A stretch of DNA of 14,895 bases from Bacteroidales bacterium. Lineage in GTDB: Bacteria > Bacteroidota > Bacteroidia > Bacteroidales > CG2-30-32-10. The stretch lies in assembly GCA_035353855.1 (NCBI GenBank), contig DAOQAK010000073.1, positions 1-14,895 of the forward strand, given 5' to 3'. Position numbers and translations under genes: made by a program. Below the pieces are notes generated by a model. It saw nothing but the letters and a program-made list of their open reading frames with translations, made no database searches and was not told where the DNA came from. Positions 6,541 to 14,131 of this stretch are shown piece after piece; the first letter of the stretch is position 1; every line of letters starts with the position of its first letter.

Positions 6541-9169
6541 ATTTCTCTATCAATTTTTTTATTTCATTCAATTTCATCAAAGCTTCGACAGGAGTAAGAG
6601 TATCGATATTAGTATTTAAAATATCTTCTTTTATTTGCTCAAGCAGTGGATCAGCAAGCTGGATAAAACTTAACTGAAAATCCCGTAGTTGCTGATTTCG
6701 TTTTGCAATTTCTTTAGCTTTTTTTGTTAACTCTTCACTGCTGTGTGATTTCTCAAGTTGTACTAAAATATCATTAGCTGTTTCAATGACTTTTGTGGGC
6801 ATACCTGCCATTTTAGCAACATGAATCCCAAAGCTATGTTCACTTCCACCGGCTAAAAGTTTTCGCAGAAAAATTACTTTGTTATTTATTTCTTTTACAG
6901 AAACATGAAAGTTCCTGATACGTGGTAATGAAACTGCCATTTCATTTAATTCATGATAATGTGTTGCAAATAACGTTTTGGCGCGGTAAAGCGGATGTTC
7001 ATGCAAATACTGGGCAATCGCCCATGCTATGGAAATGCCATCATAAGTACTGGTACCGCGTCCAATTTCATCGAGAAGAATTAAACTGCGATCGGAAATA
7101 TTATTCAGAATGCTTGCTGTTTCATTCATCTCAACCATAAAGGTCGATTCACCGGAAGAAATATTATCGGAAGCTCCTACACGGGTAAAGATTTTATCAA
7201 CTAATCCAATACTTGTTTTTTCGGCAGGTACAAAACTTCCCATTTGCGCCATAAGAACGATCAACGCGGTTTGCCTAAGCAAAGCTGATTTCCCCGACAT
7301 ATTGGGACCGGTAATAATTATGATTTGTTGTGCTTCATTATCTAAAAAAATATCGTTCGAAATATATTCTTCGCCAATCGGAAGCTGTTGTTCAATTACA
7401 GGATGTCTTCCTTTTTTTATATCAATGATTAATGATTCATTTATTTCGGGTTTGTAATATTTGTATTTGGAAGCATTTGAAGCAAACGCCAAAAGACAAT
7501 CAAGACGGGCAATTAATGAAGCATTCAACTGTATAGGCTGAATATAATCCATTAAAAATATTACAAGTTCATTAAAAATTTTTGTTTCTATTTCCGAAAT
7601 CTTTTCTTCTGCACCAAGAATTTTTTCTTCATAAATTTTTAATTCTTCGGTAATGTATCTTTCAGCATTTACAAGAGTTTGCTTACGCTGCCATTCTGCC
7701 GGAACTTTATCTTTATGTGTATTTGTAACTTCAATGTAATATCCGAACACATTATTATACGCGACTTTAAGCGAAGAAATTCCTGTTCTTTCGATTTCGC
7801 GTTGTTGAATCTGCAACAAATAATCTTTCCCGGAATAGGCTAAATCCCTTAATTCATCAAGTTCTTCAGAAACACCTTTATTAATTACGTTTCCTTTATT
7901 TAATAATACAGGTGGTTCATCAACAATTTCCTTACTTATTTTTTCTACCATTAACTGGCAGGGGTTTAACTGGTCGGCAATTTTTTTTAATGAATCATCC
8001 TTGGCTTTACTGCATGCCTCTTTTATAGGTATAATTGCCTCGAATGCTTTTTTTATTTGCATTACTTCTCGTGGAGATACCTTGCCAACAGCAACTTTTG
8101 AGATCAATCGTTCAAGGTCGCCAACCATTTTTATATTTTCCTGGAATATTTCTTTAATCTCTTTATGCTTAATTAAATATTCAACAACATTTAATCGTTC
8201 GTCAATTTGTTGTTTATCTTTTAATGGCAGCAGCATCCAGCGTTTCATCAACCGCGAGCCCATTGGAGACAAGGTAGTATCGATTACATCAATTAACGTT
8301 TTTGCATTTTCATTACTGGTGTTAAGCAATTCCAGGTTGCGTATAGTAAACCTGTCGAGCCACACATAATGGTCTTCTTCTATTCTTTGTATTTTCGAAA
8401 TGTGAGAAATTTTATCGTGTTGCGTTTCGGTTAAATAATGCAATGACGAACCAGCAGCGATAATCCCAAATTCCAAATTTTCAACACCAAAACCTTTTAA
8501 TGATGTTGTTCCAAAATGTTTAAGCAAAAGGTTGTATGTGAAATCCTTTGTAAATACCCAATCTTCAAAGGTGCTTATATAAAATTTATCACCAAATTTT
8601 TCAATAAAAAGTTTTTGTTTATTCTTCTGAATAATGACTTCATTCGGACGAAAACTTTGAATGAGTTTATCAATGTATTCATTATTTCCCTGCGCAAGAA
8701 AAAATTCACCTGTTGAAATATCAAGAAACGAAATGCCTGAAATCTTGTTGTCAAAATGAATACTGGCAAGGAAATTATTTGTTTTGTGATCAAGAACTTT
8801 ATCATTTAATGAAACACCGGGGGTAACCAATTCAGTAACTCCACGTTTGACAATTTTTTTTGTAAGCTTAGGATCTTCAAGCTGGTCGCATATTGCAACG
8901 CGATGACCCGACTTTACCAGTTTAGGCAAATAGGTATCCAACGCATGGTGCGGAAATCCGGCGAGTTCGATAAAAGTAGCAGAACCATTGGCCCTACGTG
9001 TAAGAACAATACCAAGTATACCCGATGTCTTTATGGCATCCTCGCCAAATGTTTCGTAAAAATCGCCCACTCTGAAAAGTAATATCGCATCAGGATATTG
9101 AGCTTTGATACTTAAATATTGCTTCATTAGTGGTGTTTCCACTATATTATTTTCACTACTCTTCGCCAA
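6539..9169 (-). CDS. mutS: DNA mismatch repair ATPase MutS
   Basis: This protein binds mismatches and small loops in DNA and starts repair with MutL. With the start chosen here it has 876 residues, as expected for MutS1. The mismatch-reading motif is F37-Y-E39 in RVGDFYETFG, close to F36/E38 of E. coli. A connector and lever/clamp region follows. The ATPase domain has Walker A GPNMSGKS at 621-628, Walker B LILLDEIGRGTSTYDG, and ATHYHEL. No ATG precedes the conserved ETPLMKQY segment. The frame stays open up to a TTG at 9193, but that TTG lies inside an exact -7 promoter box, so I prefer the TTG at 9167-9169 (reads MAKSSENNIVETPLMKQY). The first in-frame ATG (9127) would remove the conserved ETPL. 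It is monocistronic, divergent from the RNA methyltransferase gene. Confidence 0.95.
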   Translation of the reverse strand: MAKSSENNIVETPLMKQYLSIKAQYPDAILLFRVGDFYETFGEDAIKTSGILGIVLTRRANGSATFIELAGFPHHALDTYLPKLVKSGHRVAICDQLEDPKLTKKIVKRGVTELVTPGVSLNDKVLDHKTNNFLASIHFDNKISGISFLDISTGEFFLAQGNNEYIDKLIQSFRPNEVIIQKNKQKLFIEKFGDKFYISTFEDWVFTKDFTYNLLLKHFGTTSLKGFGVENLEFGIIAAGSSLHYLTETQHDKISHISKIQRIEEDHYVWLDRFTIRNLELLNTSNENAKTLIDVIDTTLSPMGSRLMKRWMLLPLKDKQQIDERLNVVEYLIKHKEIKEIFQENIKMVGDLERLISKVAVGKVSPREVMQIKKAFEAIIPIKEACSKAKDDSLKKIADQLNPCQLMVEKISKEIVDEPPVLLNKGNVINKGVSEELDELRDLAYSGKDYLLQIQQREIERTGISSLKVAYNNVFGYYIEVTNTHKDKVPAEWQRKQTLVNAERYITEELKIYEEKILGAEEKISEIETKIFNELVIFLMDYIQPIQLNASLIARLDCLLAFASNASKYKYYKPEINESLIIDIKKGRHPVIEQQLPIGEEYISNDIFLDNEAQQIIIITGPNMSGKSALLRQTALIVLMAQMGSFVPAEKTSIGLVDKIFTRVGASDNISSGESTFMVEMNETASILNNISDRSLILLDEIGRGTSTYDGISIAWAIAQYLHEHPLYRAKTLFATHYHELNEMAVSLPRIRNFHVSVKEINNKVIFLRKLLAGGSEHSFGIHVAKMAGMPTKVIETANDILVQLEKSHSSEELTKKAKEIAKRNQQLRDFQLSFIQLADPLLEQIKEDILNTNIDTLTPVEALMKLNEIKKLIEK

Positions 9170-9190
9170 AATTTGTTTTTTTTGAGAAAA

Positions 9191-9217
9191 CAAATTTAAA
9201 AATTAAACCTTCACCAA
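9191..9217 (-). promoter_or_regulatory. Bacteroidota promoter for mutS
   Basis: On the minus strand TAAATTTG (9191-9198) is an exact TAnnTTTG. A TTG at 9215-9217 lies 16 bases upstream. About 21 A-rich bases separate the -7 box from the preferred TTG start at 9169. The box includes the TTG that a gene caller would take as the longest start. Confidence 0.55.
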
Positions 9218-9241
9218 TTTATTTTTTTCGATAATCCCTGT

Positions 9242-9249
9242 TATTTTTG
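9242..9249 (+). promoter_or_regulatory. -7 promoter element (TATTTTTG) before the RNA methyltransferase gene
   Basis: An exact TAnnTTTG lies 13 bases before the ATG at 9263, implying a very short leader. No clear TTG lies at the usual upstream distance. It is divergent from the mutS promoter. Confidence 0.5.
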
Positions 9250-9262
9250 CAGAAAATATTTT

Positions 9263-9799
9263 ATGCGCAAACTCTCATTATCCGAATTAAACCGCATGAG
9301 CATTGATGAGTACAAAGATGCTGAAAAAACCCCGATAATTGTTATTCTTGATAATATCAGGAGTCTTAATAATATTGGTTCTGTATTTAGAACTGCTGAT
9401 GCATTTCGTTTAGAAGCCATTTTTTTGTGCGGAATAAGTGGAACTCCACCCAATAAGGAAATTCATAAAACAGCACTCGGAGCAACTGAATCGGTAAGCT
9501 GGAAGTATTTTGAAAAAACTTCTGATGCAATTATTGAAGCCCGTAAACTTAATTATCTTGTTTATGCTGTTGAACAAGCTGACGAAAGCATAAGCATTCA
9601 TGAATTCATTCCAGGAAAAAATAAAAAGATTTCACTGGTTTTTGGAAATGAAATTAATGGTGTTGATACAACAGTGATGGATCAAATTGATGGTTGTATT
9701 GAAATTCCGCAATACGGGACCAAACATTCATTAAATATTGCTGTTAGTGTGGGAATAGCAATTTGGGAAATATTCAAAAAACTAAAAGAATCTTTTTAA
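9263..9799 (+). CDS. SpoU/TrmH-family RNA 2'-O-methyltransferase
   Basis: This 178-residue SAM-dependent methyltransferase belongs to the SPOUT (trefoil-knot) class and methylates a ribose 2'-hydroxyl in tRNA or rRNA. Motif 1 is LDNIRSLNNIGSVFRTADAF starting at residue 29, with N37 and the catalytic-type R43. Motif 2 is VFGNEINGV at about 126-134. Motif 3 is IEIPQYGTKHSLNIAVSVGI near 147-166, the SAM-binding knot. It is a minimal version, with only a short N-terminal arm and no separate RNA-binding domain, which resembles TrmH (Gm18 of tRNA) or TrmL more than the large rRNA enzymes. The target nucleotide cannot be assigned from sequence. The ATG at 9263 sits just after a -7 promoter box. It is a single gene between divergent mutS and a palindromic terminator. 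Confidence 0.9.
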   Translation: MRKLSLSELNRMSIDEYKDAEKTPIIVILDNIRSLNNIGSVFRTADAFRLEAIFLCGISGTPPNKEIHKTALGATESVSWKYFEKTSDAIIEARKLNYLVYAVEQADESISIHEFIPGKNKKISLVFGNEINGVDTTVMDQIDGCIEIPQYGTKHSLNIAVSVGIAIWEIFKKLKESF

Positions 9800-9846
9800 C
9801 ATGAAATAAAAAAACCCGAAAATTTTCGGGTTTTTTATTTCATGTT
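9798..9846. terminator. 49-nt palindromic bidirectional terminator
   Basis: The arms AACATGAAAT-A7-CCCGAAAA (9798-9822) and TTTTCGGG-T6-ATTTCATGTT (9823-9846) are complementary except for one extra A on the left. The GC core CCCGAAAATTTTCGGG is flanked by A and T runs, so it can end the methyltransferase transcript (plus) and the ompA-family transcript (minus). It begins inside the methyltransferase stop codon. Confidence 0.9.
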
Positions 9847-9853
9847 GGTAATA

Positions 9854-11230
9854 TTATTTCTTTATTACAAAATCAACTCTTCTGTTTACACTAAGTATGT
9901 CTGTTGATAAAGGATCGGTATCACCTTTTGCAATTATTGTTAACCTGCTGGCATCAATTCCATATGATTTAACAAGCATGTTATAAACAGCCTGGGCTCT
10001 TTGTTTACTTAGTAATTCATTGAAAACAGTGCCACCGGTTTTATCAGCATGTCCAACAAGGTCGAATTTTAATGAAGGATCATCTTTTAACATTTTTGCT
10101 GCCAGTACAATTTTTTCTTCATTTGTTCCGGTAATTATTGAACTGTTCACATCGAAGAAAATTGAAAATAATGGAAGTTCAGCAGCAGCAGCAGTAGTAG
10201 TAACCGATGGAGAAGTTGTTGTAGCTTTTGGAATTGTTATTCCCTGGAAATTCACTAAATTACCTTTTGGTGTATTTGGTTCAAGATCTTTGCTGTTGGG
10301 AACGCCATCGCTATCATCATCAGCTTCGGCACTTGGATTCATAAAATTAGCCAGGTCTTTTTCAACTTTGTTAACCTTCGAATCAATATCTTTCATTTTC
10401 TGCCCAAGTGAGTCAATCTTTTTATTGATTGCAGCAAGTAACGGAGCCGTTTCATCAGCTTCCATTTCTTTAGGGTTGGTCCATTCTAAAGATTTTTCAT
10501 TTTTACCAATCTTATACGTTAATGTTACGCATGTAAAACCATATTTATCTTTTGCAGTATTAGCTCTTACACGGGCATCAAGTTTATCGGTATTTACATT
10601 TTTTAAAGATGTTTCTATACCAATATCAAATTTATTATTCAATTTATATTTTAACCCTAATCCCAAAGGAACGGTTGTTTCGGTAACCATTTTATTTTCC
10701 TGTCCATTTTCGCCATAACCATAACTATATATTGAACTATTATCTGAAATATGATACTGTTTTGCTTTAAAATCAGTAAATCCTAATCCTGCATAACCAT
10801 AAAAACCAATCTTATTATTTTTTGAAGATGGCCAGAAAAGATTACTGAAATTTACAACCAAATTAAAGCCATAATTTAATACATCTCCTTTAAAATAGGC
10901 TTCAACAGAATGTTTAACACCACCCAGTTTTCCTTTATCAAGAATCCCTTGTATTGCAAAAGTAGGAGAAAGTTGTTTACTCACAGATAAACCAAAACCT
11001 AAGTTCGTTTCTGATACATCATCTGTAATTTTATACCAGTCTTTTGCTTGCTGAGCTGATACAGGATAAAAATCGAACTGCCTTAGGTCGCCGTAAAAAT
11101 TCATTGCTCCAACTCTAACCGAGGCTGACCATGTATTATATTTAACCTTCTCAGTTTGCCCGATGGTAAAGGTATTCAGAAAAAATGAAAATAAACAAAC
11201 GAGTGTGATTAATTTTAATGCTTTCATCAT
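9854..11230 (-). CDS. OmpA-family outer-membrane protein with TSP3-like linker
   Basis: This 458-residue protein has a signal peptide (about 1-25, ending FLNTFTIGQ) and an N-terminal beta-barrel region at about 30-245 with alternating strands such as YGYAGLGFTDF and PLGLGLKYKL. A coiled-coil segment lies near 264-296 (INKKIDSLGQKMKDIDSKVN). A calcium-binding thrombospondin-type-3-like stretch lies near 302-322 (DDDSDGVPNSKDLEPNTPKG). A low-complexity Thr/Ala linker (TTTSPSVTTTAAAA) precedes the C-terminal OmpA domain (about 353-458). D396 (GHADKTG) and R411 (SKQRAQAV) have the 15-residue spacing of the peptidoglycan-binding pair. It probably anchors the outer membrane to the cell wall. It has its own promoter, apparently completed by a MITE end, and is transcribed away from the TPR lipoprotein gene. 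Confidence 0.92.
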   Translation of the reverse strand: MMKALKLITLVCLFSFFLNTFTIGQTEKVKYNTWSASVRVGAMNFYGDLRQFDFYPVSAQQAKDWYKITDDVSETNLGFGLSVSKQLSPTFAIQGILDKGKLGGVKHSVEAYFKGDVLNYGFNLVVNFSNLFWPSSKNNKIGFYGYAGLGFTDFKAKQYHISDNSSIYSYGYGENGQENKMVTETTVPLGLGLKYKLNNKFDIGIETSLKNVNTDKLDARVRANTAKDKYGFTCVTLTYKIGKNEKSLEWTNPKEMEADETAPLLAAINKKIDSLGQKMKDIDSKVNKVEKDLANFMNPSAEADDDSDGVPNSKDLEPNTPKGNLVNFQGITIPKATTTSPSVTTTAAAAELPLFSIFFDVNSSIITGTNEEKIVLAAKMLKDDPSLKFDLVGHADKTGGTVFNELLSKQRAQAVYNMLVKSYGIDASRLTIIAKGDTDPLSTDILSVNRRVDFVIKK

Positions 11231-11279
11231 TTTTTATTTTAGTTAATAATATTAGTGTTTATGAAGATTGAAGTAAGTG

Positions 11280-11311
11280 CAAAAATAATGATTATTTTTA
11301 AACAGGGCAAA
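11280..11311 (-). promoter_or_regulatory. ompA-family promoter, -33 element inside the MITE end
   Basis: On the minus strand the elements are TTTG (11308-11311), a 20-base spacer (11288-11307) and TATTTTTG (11280-11287). This matches the Bacteroidota consensus TTTG-N19-21-TAnnTTTG. The TTTG belongs to the left terminal repeat of the MITE-like element. The leader to the ATG at 11230 is about 45 bases. Confidence 0.7.
11293..11302. repeat. Left target-site duplication of the MITE-like element
   Basis: TATTTTTAAA directly abuts the left terminal inverted repeat and is repeated exactly at 11459-11468 next to the right one. Ten matching bases at both borders support insertion by transposition. 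Confidence 0.8.
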
Positions 11312-11458
11312 CGCATCTAAATTAATACAAATACTATGAAGTTCAACTGTTTATAAAAATACATAATTCAAATATTTTTAATTTTTGATTAAATTTTTAA
11401 AAATGATTTCAGTGTTTTCAATGGTTGTAGAAGCTAAAATTTAGATGCGTTTGCCCTG
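11303..11458. mobile_element. 156-bp MITE-like non-autonomous insertion element
   Basis: The terminal inverted repeats are perfect over 21 bases: the left arm is 11303-11323 (CAGGGCAAACGCATC...) and the right arm is 11438-11458 (...GATGCGTTTGCCCTG). They enclose 114 bp of very AT-rich DNA with no credible reading frame, and exact 10-bp direct repeats flank the element. The perfect arms suggest recent movement by a transposase encoded elsewhere. Ten-base duplications and a CAG end would fit some IS4-superfamily elements, but I cannot assign the family. It sits between the divergent ompA-family and TPR-lipoprotein genes. Confidence 0.85.
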
Positions 11459-11468
11459 TATTTTTAAA
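11459..11468. repeat. Right target-site duplication of the MITE-like element
   Basis: TATTTTTAAA directly follows the right terminal inverted repeat and is identical to the copy at 11293-11302. Confidence 0.8.
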
Positions 11469-11599
11469 CTACTAATTTTAATACTATTGATTTTTTATTT
11501 TAATTAGTATTTTTTTCTTATTTGTCCATTTATATACTTTTTTTTAATAAAGGTTACATATTTCTAAAAATATATTAGGATATTAAAAATTTGTTTTCA
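11469..11599. other. AT-rich spacer between the MITE and the lipoprotein promoter
   Basis: This 131-base stretch is mostly A and T and holds no reading frame I would believe. TACTAATT (11470-11477) and AATTAGTA (11502-11509) form an 8-bp inverted repeat, weak given the composition. TAATTTTA (11473-11480) lies 19 bases after the TTTG in the right MITE end and differs from a -7 box only in its last base. Confidence 0.5.
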
Positions 11600-11607
11600 T
11601 ATATTTG
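11600..11607 (+). promoter_or_regulatory. -7 promoter element (TATATTTG) before the OmpA/TPR lipoprotein gene
   Basis: An exact TAnnTTTG lies 42 bases before the ATG at 11650. No convincing TTTG or TTG lies about 20 bases upstream. The TTG inside this box explains why the frame can be read 15 codons longer. Confidence 0.5.
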
Positions 11608-11649
11608 CTTCCGAAAAAATTAACCCAAAAAATAATTAACCTGACAATT

Positions 11650-13419
11650 ATGAAAAGTATCGGATTTAAATTAATTGCTGCAATAGGCGTTGTTGCAGTA
11701 CTATTAACTGGTTGCGACCTGAAAAAAATGGTCAAAAAATACGAAACGGTAAAGTATGAGGTTACACCACAAGTTCTTGAAACACATGGTGGTAAAATTT
11801 CTGTTACCGTTAAAGGAACCATTCCCGAAAAATATTTTGGCAAGAAAGCAGTTGTTGAATTTGCTCCTGTATTAAAATATGCAAACGGAACCACACCTTT
11901 AAAATCAATTACTATACAAGGTGAGAAAGTTAAAAACGGAACCGGAACTGTAGTAAAGAAAAAATCCGGAGGTTCATTTTCGTATTCTGATGTTATAACT
12001 TATAACCCAGATATGAATAAATCAGAGCTTACAGTTAATGCAAAAGTTACAATCAATAAAAAAAGTAAAGAATTTGGCGATAGAAAACTTGCAGATGGTG
12101 TAATTTATACTTCTACAAGAATACAGAAAGAAGAAGATACATATCTTGCAGAACACGGATATCAGAAAGAGGTTATTATTTCTAAAAATGCCGTTATTTA
12201 TTTCGCAAAAAACATTTCAAAACTTGATTTAAACTTAGCTCTCAACAAAGACGAAGCAAATAAAACAAAGCTCAGCGAATTTGTTGAATTCCTTAAAAAA
12301 GAATGGAAAATTAAAAATGTAGAAATTACAGCCTGGGCTTCTCCCGAAGGTGAAGAAACTCACAACCAGGGACTGTCTGATGATCGTTCTAAAACAGCAG
12401 AAAAATTCTTAAAAGACAAGATAAAAGCTTATAAGAAAGACAAAGCAAAAGCTAATAAACAAAAATTTGACGAGAAGAAAGCAGAATCTGAATTACCTGT
12501 AGCATCATTAAAAGGTAATGGAGCTGACTGGGACGGATTCCTTAAATCATTAGGAAACTCAGATATTAAAGAAAAAAATACTGTTCTTAACGTAGTGAAT
12601 GCAAAATCAGATCCTTTACAAAAGGAAAAAGAAATAAACAACATGGTTGTTATTTATCCTGAGATTGAACAATTAATTCTGCCTACATTAAGAAGATCTA
12701 CAATGAATATTAACTACTTTGAACCTAAAAGAACAGATGAACAGATCGCTATGTTAGCTACAACTTCACCGGATTCATTAAAGAAAGAAGAACTTTTATA
12801 TGCTGCTACATTAACCCAGGATTTAGCTACTCAACTTAAAATATATGAAGCTTCAACTCGTATTTATTCCAACGACTGGAAAGGATTTAATAATGCAGCT
12901 TATGTATGCATGAAACTTGGAAAAGTTGATGAAGCAGCTTCTTATCTTGAAAAAGCTAATACACTTGAACCAAATAACGGTATGGTTATTAATGGACTTG
13001 GAGTTCTTGCTGCATGGAAAAAAGATTTTGATAAAGCAAAATCATATTACGAAACTGCCCAGGGACTTGGTATTAATGAAGGTTTCAATTTAGGACCTGT
13101 TTATATTTCAAAAGGCGAATATACTACTGCACTTTCTTCATACGGTAGCAGAACATGTACTCATAATATTGCTCTTGCTCAGTTATTATCAGGAAATGCA
13201 TCTTCAGCAGCTTCTACTTTACAGTGTACTGAAACAAAATCTGCAGCTGTTTATTATCTAATGGCTGTTGTTGGAGCACGTTCAGGTAATACTGCTGCGA
13301 TTTATGAAAATCTTCCAAAAGCAATTGCTGCCGATGCTTCTTATCGCGCACAGGCACAGGACGACAGGGAATTCTTAAAATATAATACCAGTGCTGAATT
13401 CCAGAATGCAATCAAATAA
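11650..13419 (+). CDS. Lipoprotein with OmpA-like domain and TPR repeats
   Basis: This 589-residue protein starts with a lipoprotein signal, and the lipobox LLTGC places the lipidated cysteine at residue 22. About 35-155 is a beta-rich region (KISVTVKGTIPEKYFG, ELTVNAKVTINKKSK). An OmpA-like segment follows at about 185-300. At the position of the peptidoglycan-binding Asp it has S231 (AWASPEG), while R246 (LSDDRS) is kept at the right spacing. A Lys-rich insertion (KIKAYKKDKAKANKQK) follows. The C-terminal third has tetratricopeptide-like helices (NAAYVCMKLGKVDEAASYLE, INGLGVLAAWKKDFDKAKSYY). The ATG at 11650 is chosen because the signal begins there; the upstream TTG at 11605 lies in the promoter. 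It is probably an outer-membrane-anchored scaffold; its partner is unknown. It is a single gene ending at a strong terminator. Confidence 0.85.
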   Translation: MKSIGFKLIAAIGVVAVLLTGCDLKKMVKKYETVKYEVTPQVLETHGGKISVTVKGTIPEKYFGKKAVVEFAPVLKYANGTTPLKSITIQGEKVKNGTGTVVKKKSGGSFSYSDVITYNPDMNKSELTVNAKVTINKKSKEFGDRKLADGVIYTSTRIQKEEDTYLAEHGYQKEVIISKNAVIYFAKNISKLDLNLALNKDEANKTKLSEFVEFLKKEWKIKNVEITAWASPEGEETHNQGLSDDRSKTAEKFLKDKIKAYKKDKAKANKQKFDEKKAESELPVASLKGNGADWDGFLKSLGNSDIKEKNTVLNVVNAKSDPLQKEKEINNMVVIYPEIEQLILPTLRRSTMNINYFEPKRTDEQIAMLATTSPDSLKKEELLYAATLTQDLATQLKIYEASTRIYSNDWKGFNNAAYVCMKLGKVDEAASYLEKANTLEPNNGMVINGLGVLAAWKKDFDKAKSYYETAQGLGINEGFNLGPVYISKGEYTTALSSYGSRTCTHNIALAQLLSGNASSAASTLQCTETKSAAVYYLMAVVGARSGNTAAIYENLPKAIAADASYRAQAQDDREFLKYNTSAEFQNAIK

Positions 13420-13439
13420 GAATTAAGCAATATACTATT

Positions 13440-13480
13440 AAAAATGAAAAGGGCGTCTGTAAAACGCCCTTTTCATTTTT
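13440..13480. terminator. Bidirectional terminator after the OmpA/TPR lipoprotein gene
   Basis: A perfect 16-bp stem joins 13440-13455 (AAAAATGAAAAGGGCG) to 13465-13480 (CGCCCTTTTCATTTTT) around a nine-base loop. The A and T runs on its flanks allow it to end both the lipoprotein transcript and the convergent folK-kinase transcript. Confidence 0.9.
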
Positions 13481-13494
13481 ATATACCCTCTCGT

Positions 13495-14130
13495 CTAAAG
13501 AGATATTCGAGATATTCCTATTTTATATTCGGTATTTAAAATGGATTCTTTTATTAAACGATAATCCTCATCATTCTTTACAAAATCAATTTTATTAGTA
13601 TCAATAATAAGTATACGTATGTTTTGCTGTGCTTTAATAAAATCAAGATAACTTTTTTGTATCTTTTCCAAATAATCTTTTTCAATGTTTTGTTCATATG
13701 AACGACCACGAAATAATATATTACGTTTTAAATTATCAACGGATAAATATAAATATACTAAAAGATCGGGTTTAGGTAAAGTAGTATTGATAATATTAAA
13801 AAGTTTAGAAAAAAGAGCAAATTCATCTTGCTGTAAAGTTTTACGAGCAAAAATTAAGGTTTTATTTATGAAATAATCAGATATGGTAAACGATTTAAAA
13901 AGATCCTGCTTGGTAAGATCATCTTTTAATTGGTGAAACCGCGATGCAAGAAATGATAATTCAAGAGGAAATGCATATTGTTCCGGTTTTTTATAAAACT
14001 TTGGAAGAAAAGGATTGTCTTCAAATTGTTCAAGTATAAGTTTGGCATTATATTCTTCCGATATTTTTGTTGCCAACGAAGTCTTTCCTGATCCAATATT
14101 TCCTTCAATAGCAATGTAATTATAAAGCAT
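13495..14130 (-). CDS. Deoxynucleoside kinase
   Basis: This 211-residue cytosolic kinase phosphorylates deoxynucleosides for nucleotide salvage. The N-terminus YIAIEGNIGSGKTS holds the Walker A P-loop with K16. The middle has ISDYFINKTLIFA, which takes the place of the D-R-S-type substrate motif. RGRSYEQNIEKDYLEKI is the Arg-rich LID region that closes over phosphate, and the C-terminal IRILIIDTNKIDF fits the last strand. Length and motifs match the bacterial deoxyadenosine/deoxyguanosine kinase group; the preferred base cannot be read from sequence. The ATG (14128-14130) lies one base after the folK stop, so translation is probably coupled. In other Bacteroidota I recall folK beside such a kinase, which supports the assignment. 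Transcription ends at the bidirectional terminator downstream. Confidence 0.9.
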   Translation of the reverse strand: MLYNYIAIEGNIGSGKTSLATKISEEYNAKLILEQFEDNPFLPKFYKKPEQYAFPLELSFLASRFHQLKDDLTKQDLFKSFTISDYFINKTLIFARKTLQQDEFALFSKLFNIINTTLPKPDLLVYLYLSVDNLKRNILFRGRSYEQNIEKDYLEKIQKSYLDFIKAQQNIRILIIDTNKIDFVKNDEDYRLIKESILNTEYKIGISRISL

Positions 14131-14131
14131 T

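Noticed and set aside
7110..7457. 115-codon open frame antisense to mutS
   Set aside because: It lies opposite the highly conserved MutS ATPase domain, and its content mirrors that coding sequence.
10182..10202. CAG/TAG-type trinucleotide repeat, considered as a variable-number tract
   Set aside because: It encodes the Ala/Thr linker before the OmpA domain in frame, so length change would not switch the gene off; the tract is short.
10020..10718. 232-codon open frame on the plus strand opposite the ompA-family gene
   Set aside because: It is the antisense shadow of a well-supported gene, with Ser/Phe-rich low-information composition and no recognisable domain.
11605..11649. 15-codon upstream extension of the TPR lipoprotein starting at TTG
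   Set aside because: The TTG lies inside the TATATTTG promoter box and the lipoprotein signal peptide begins at the ATG at 11650.
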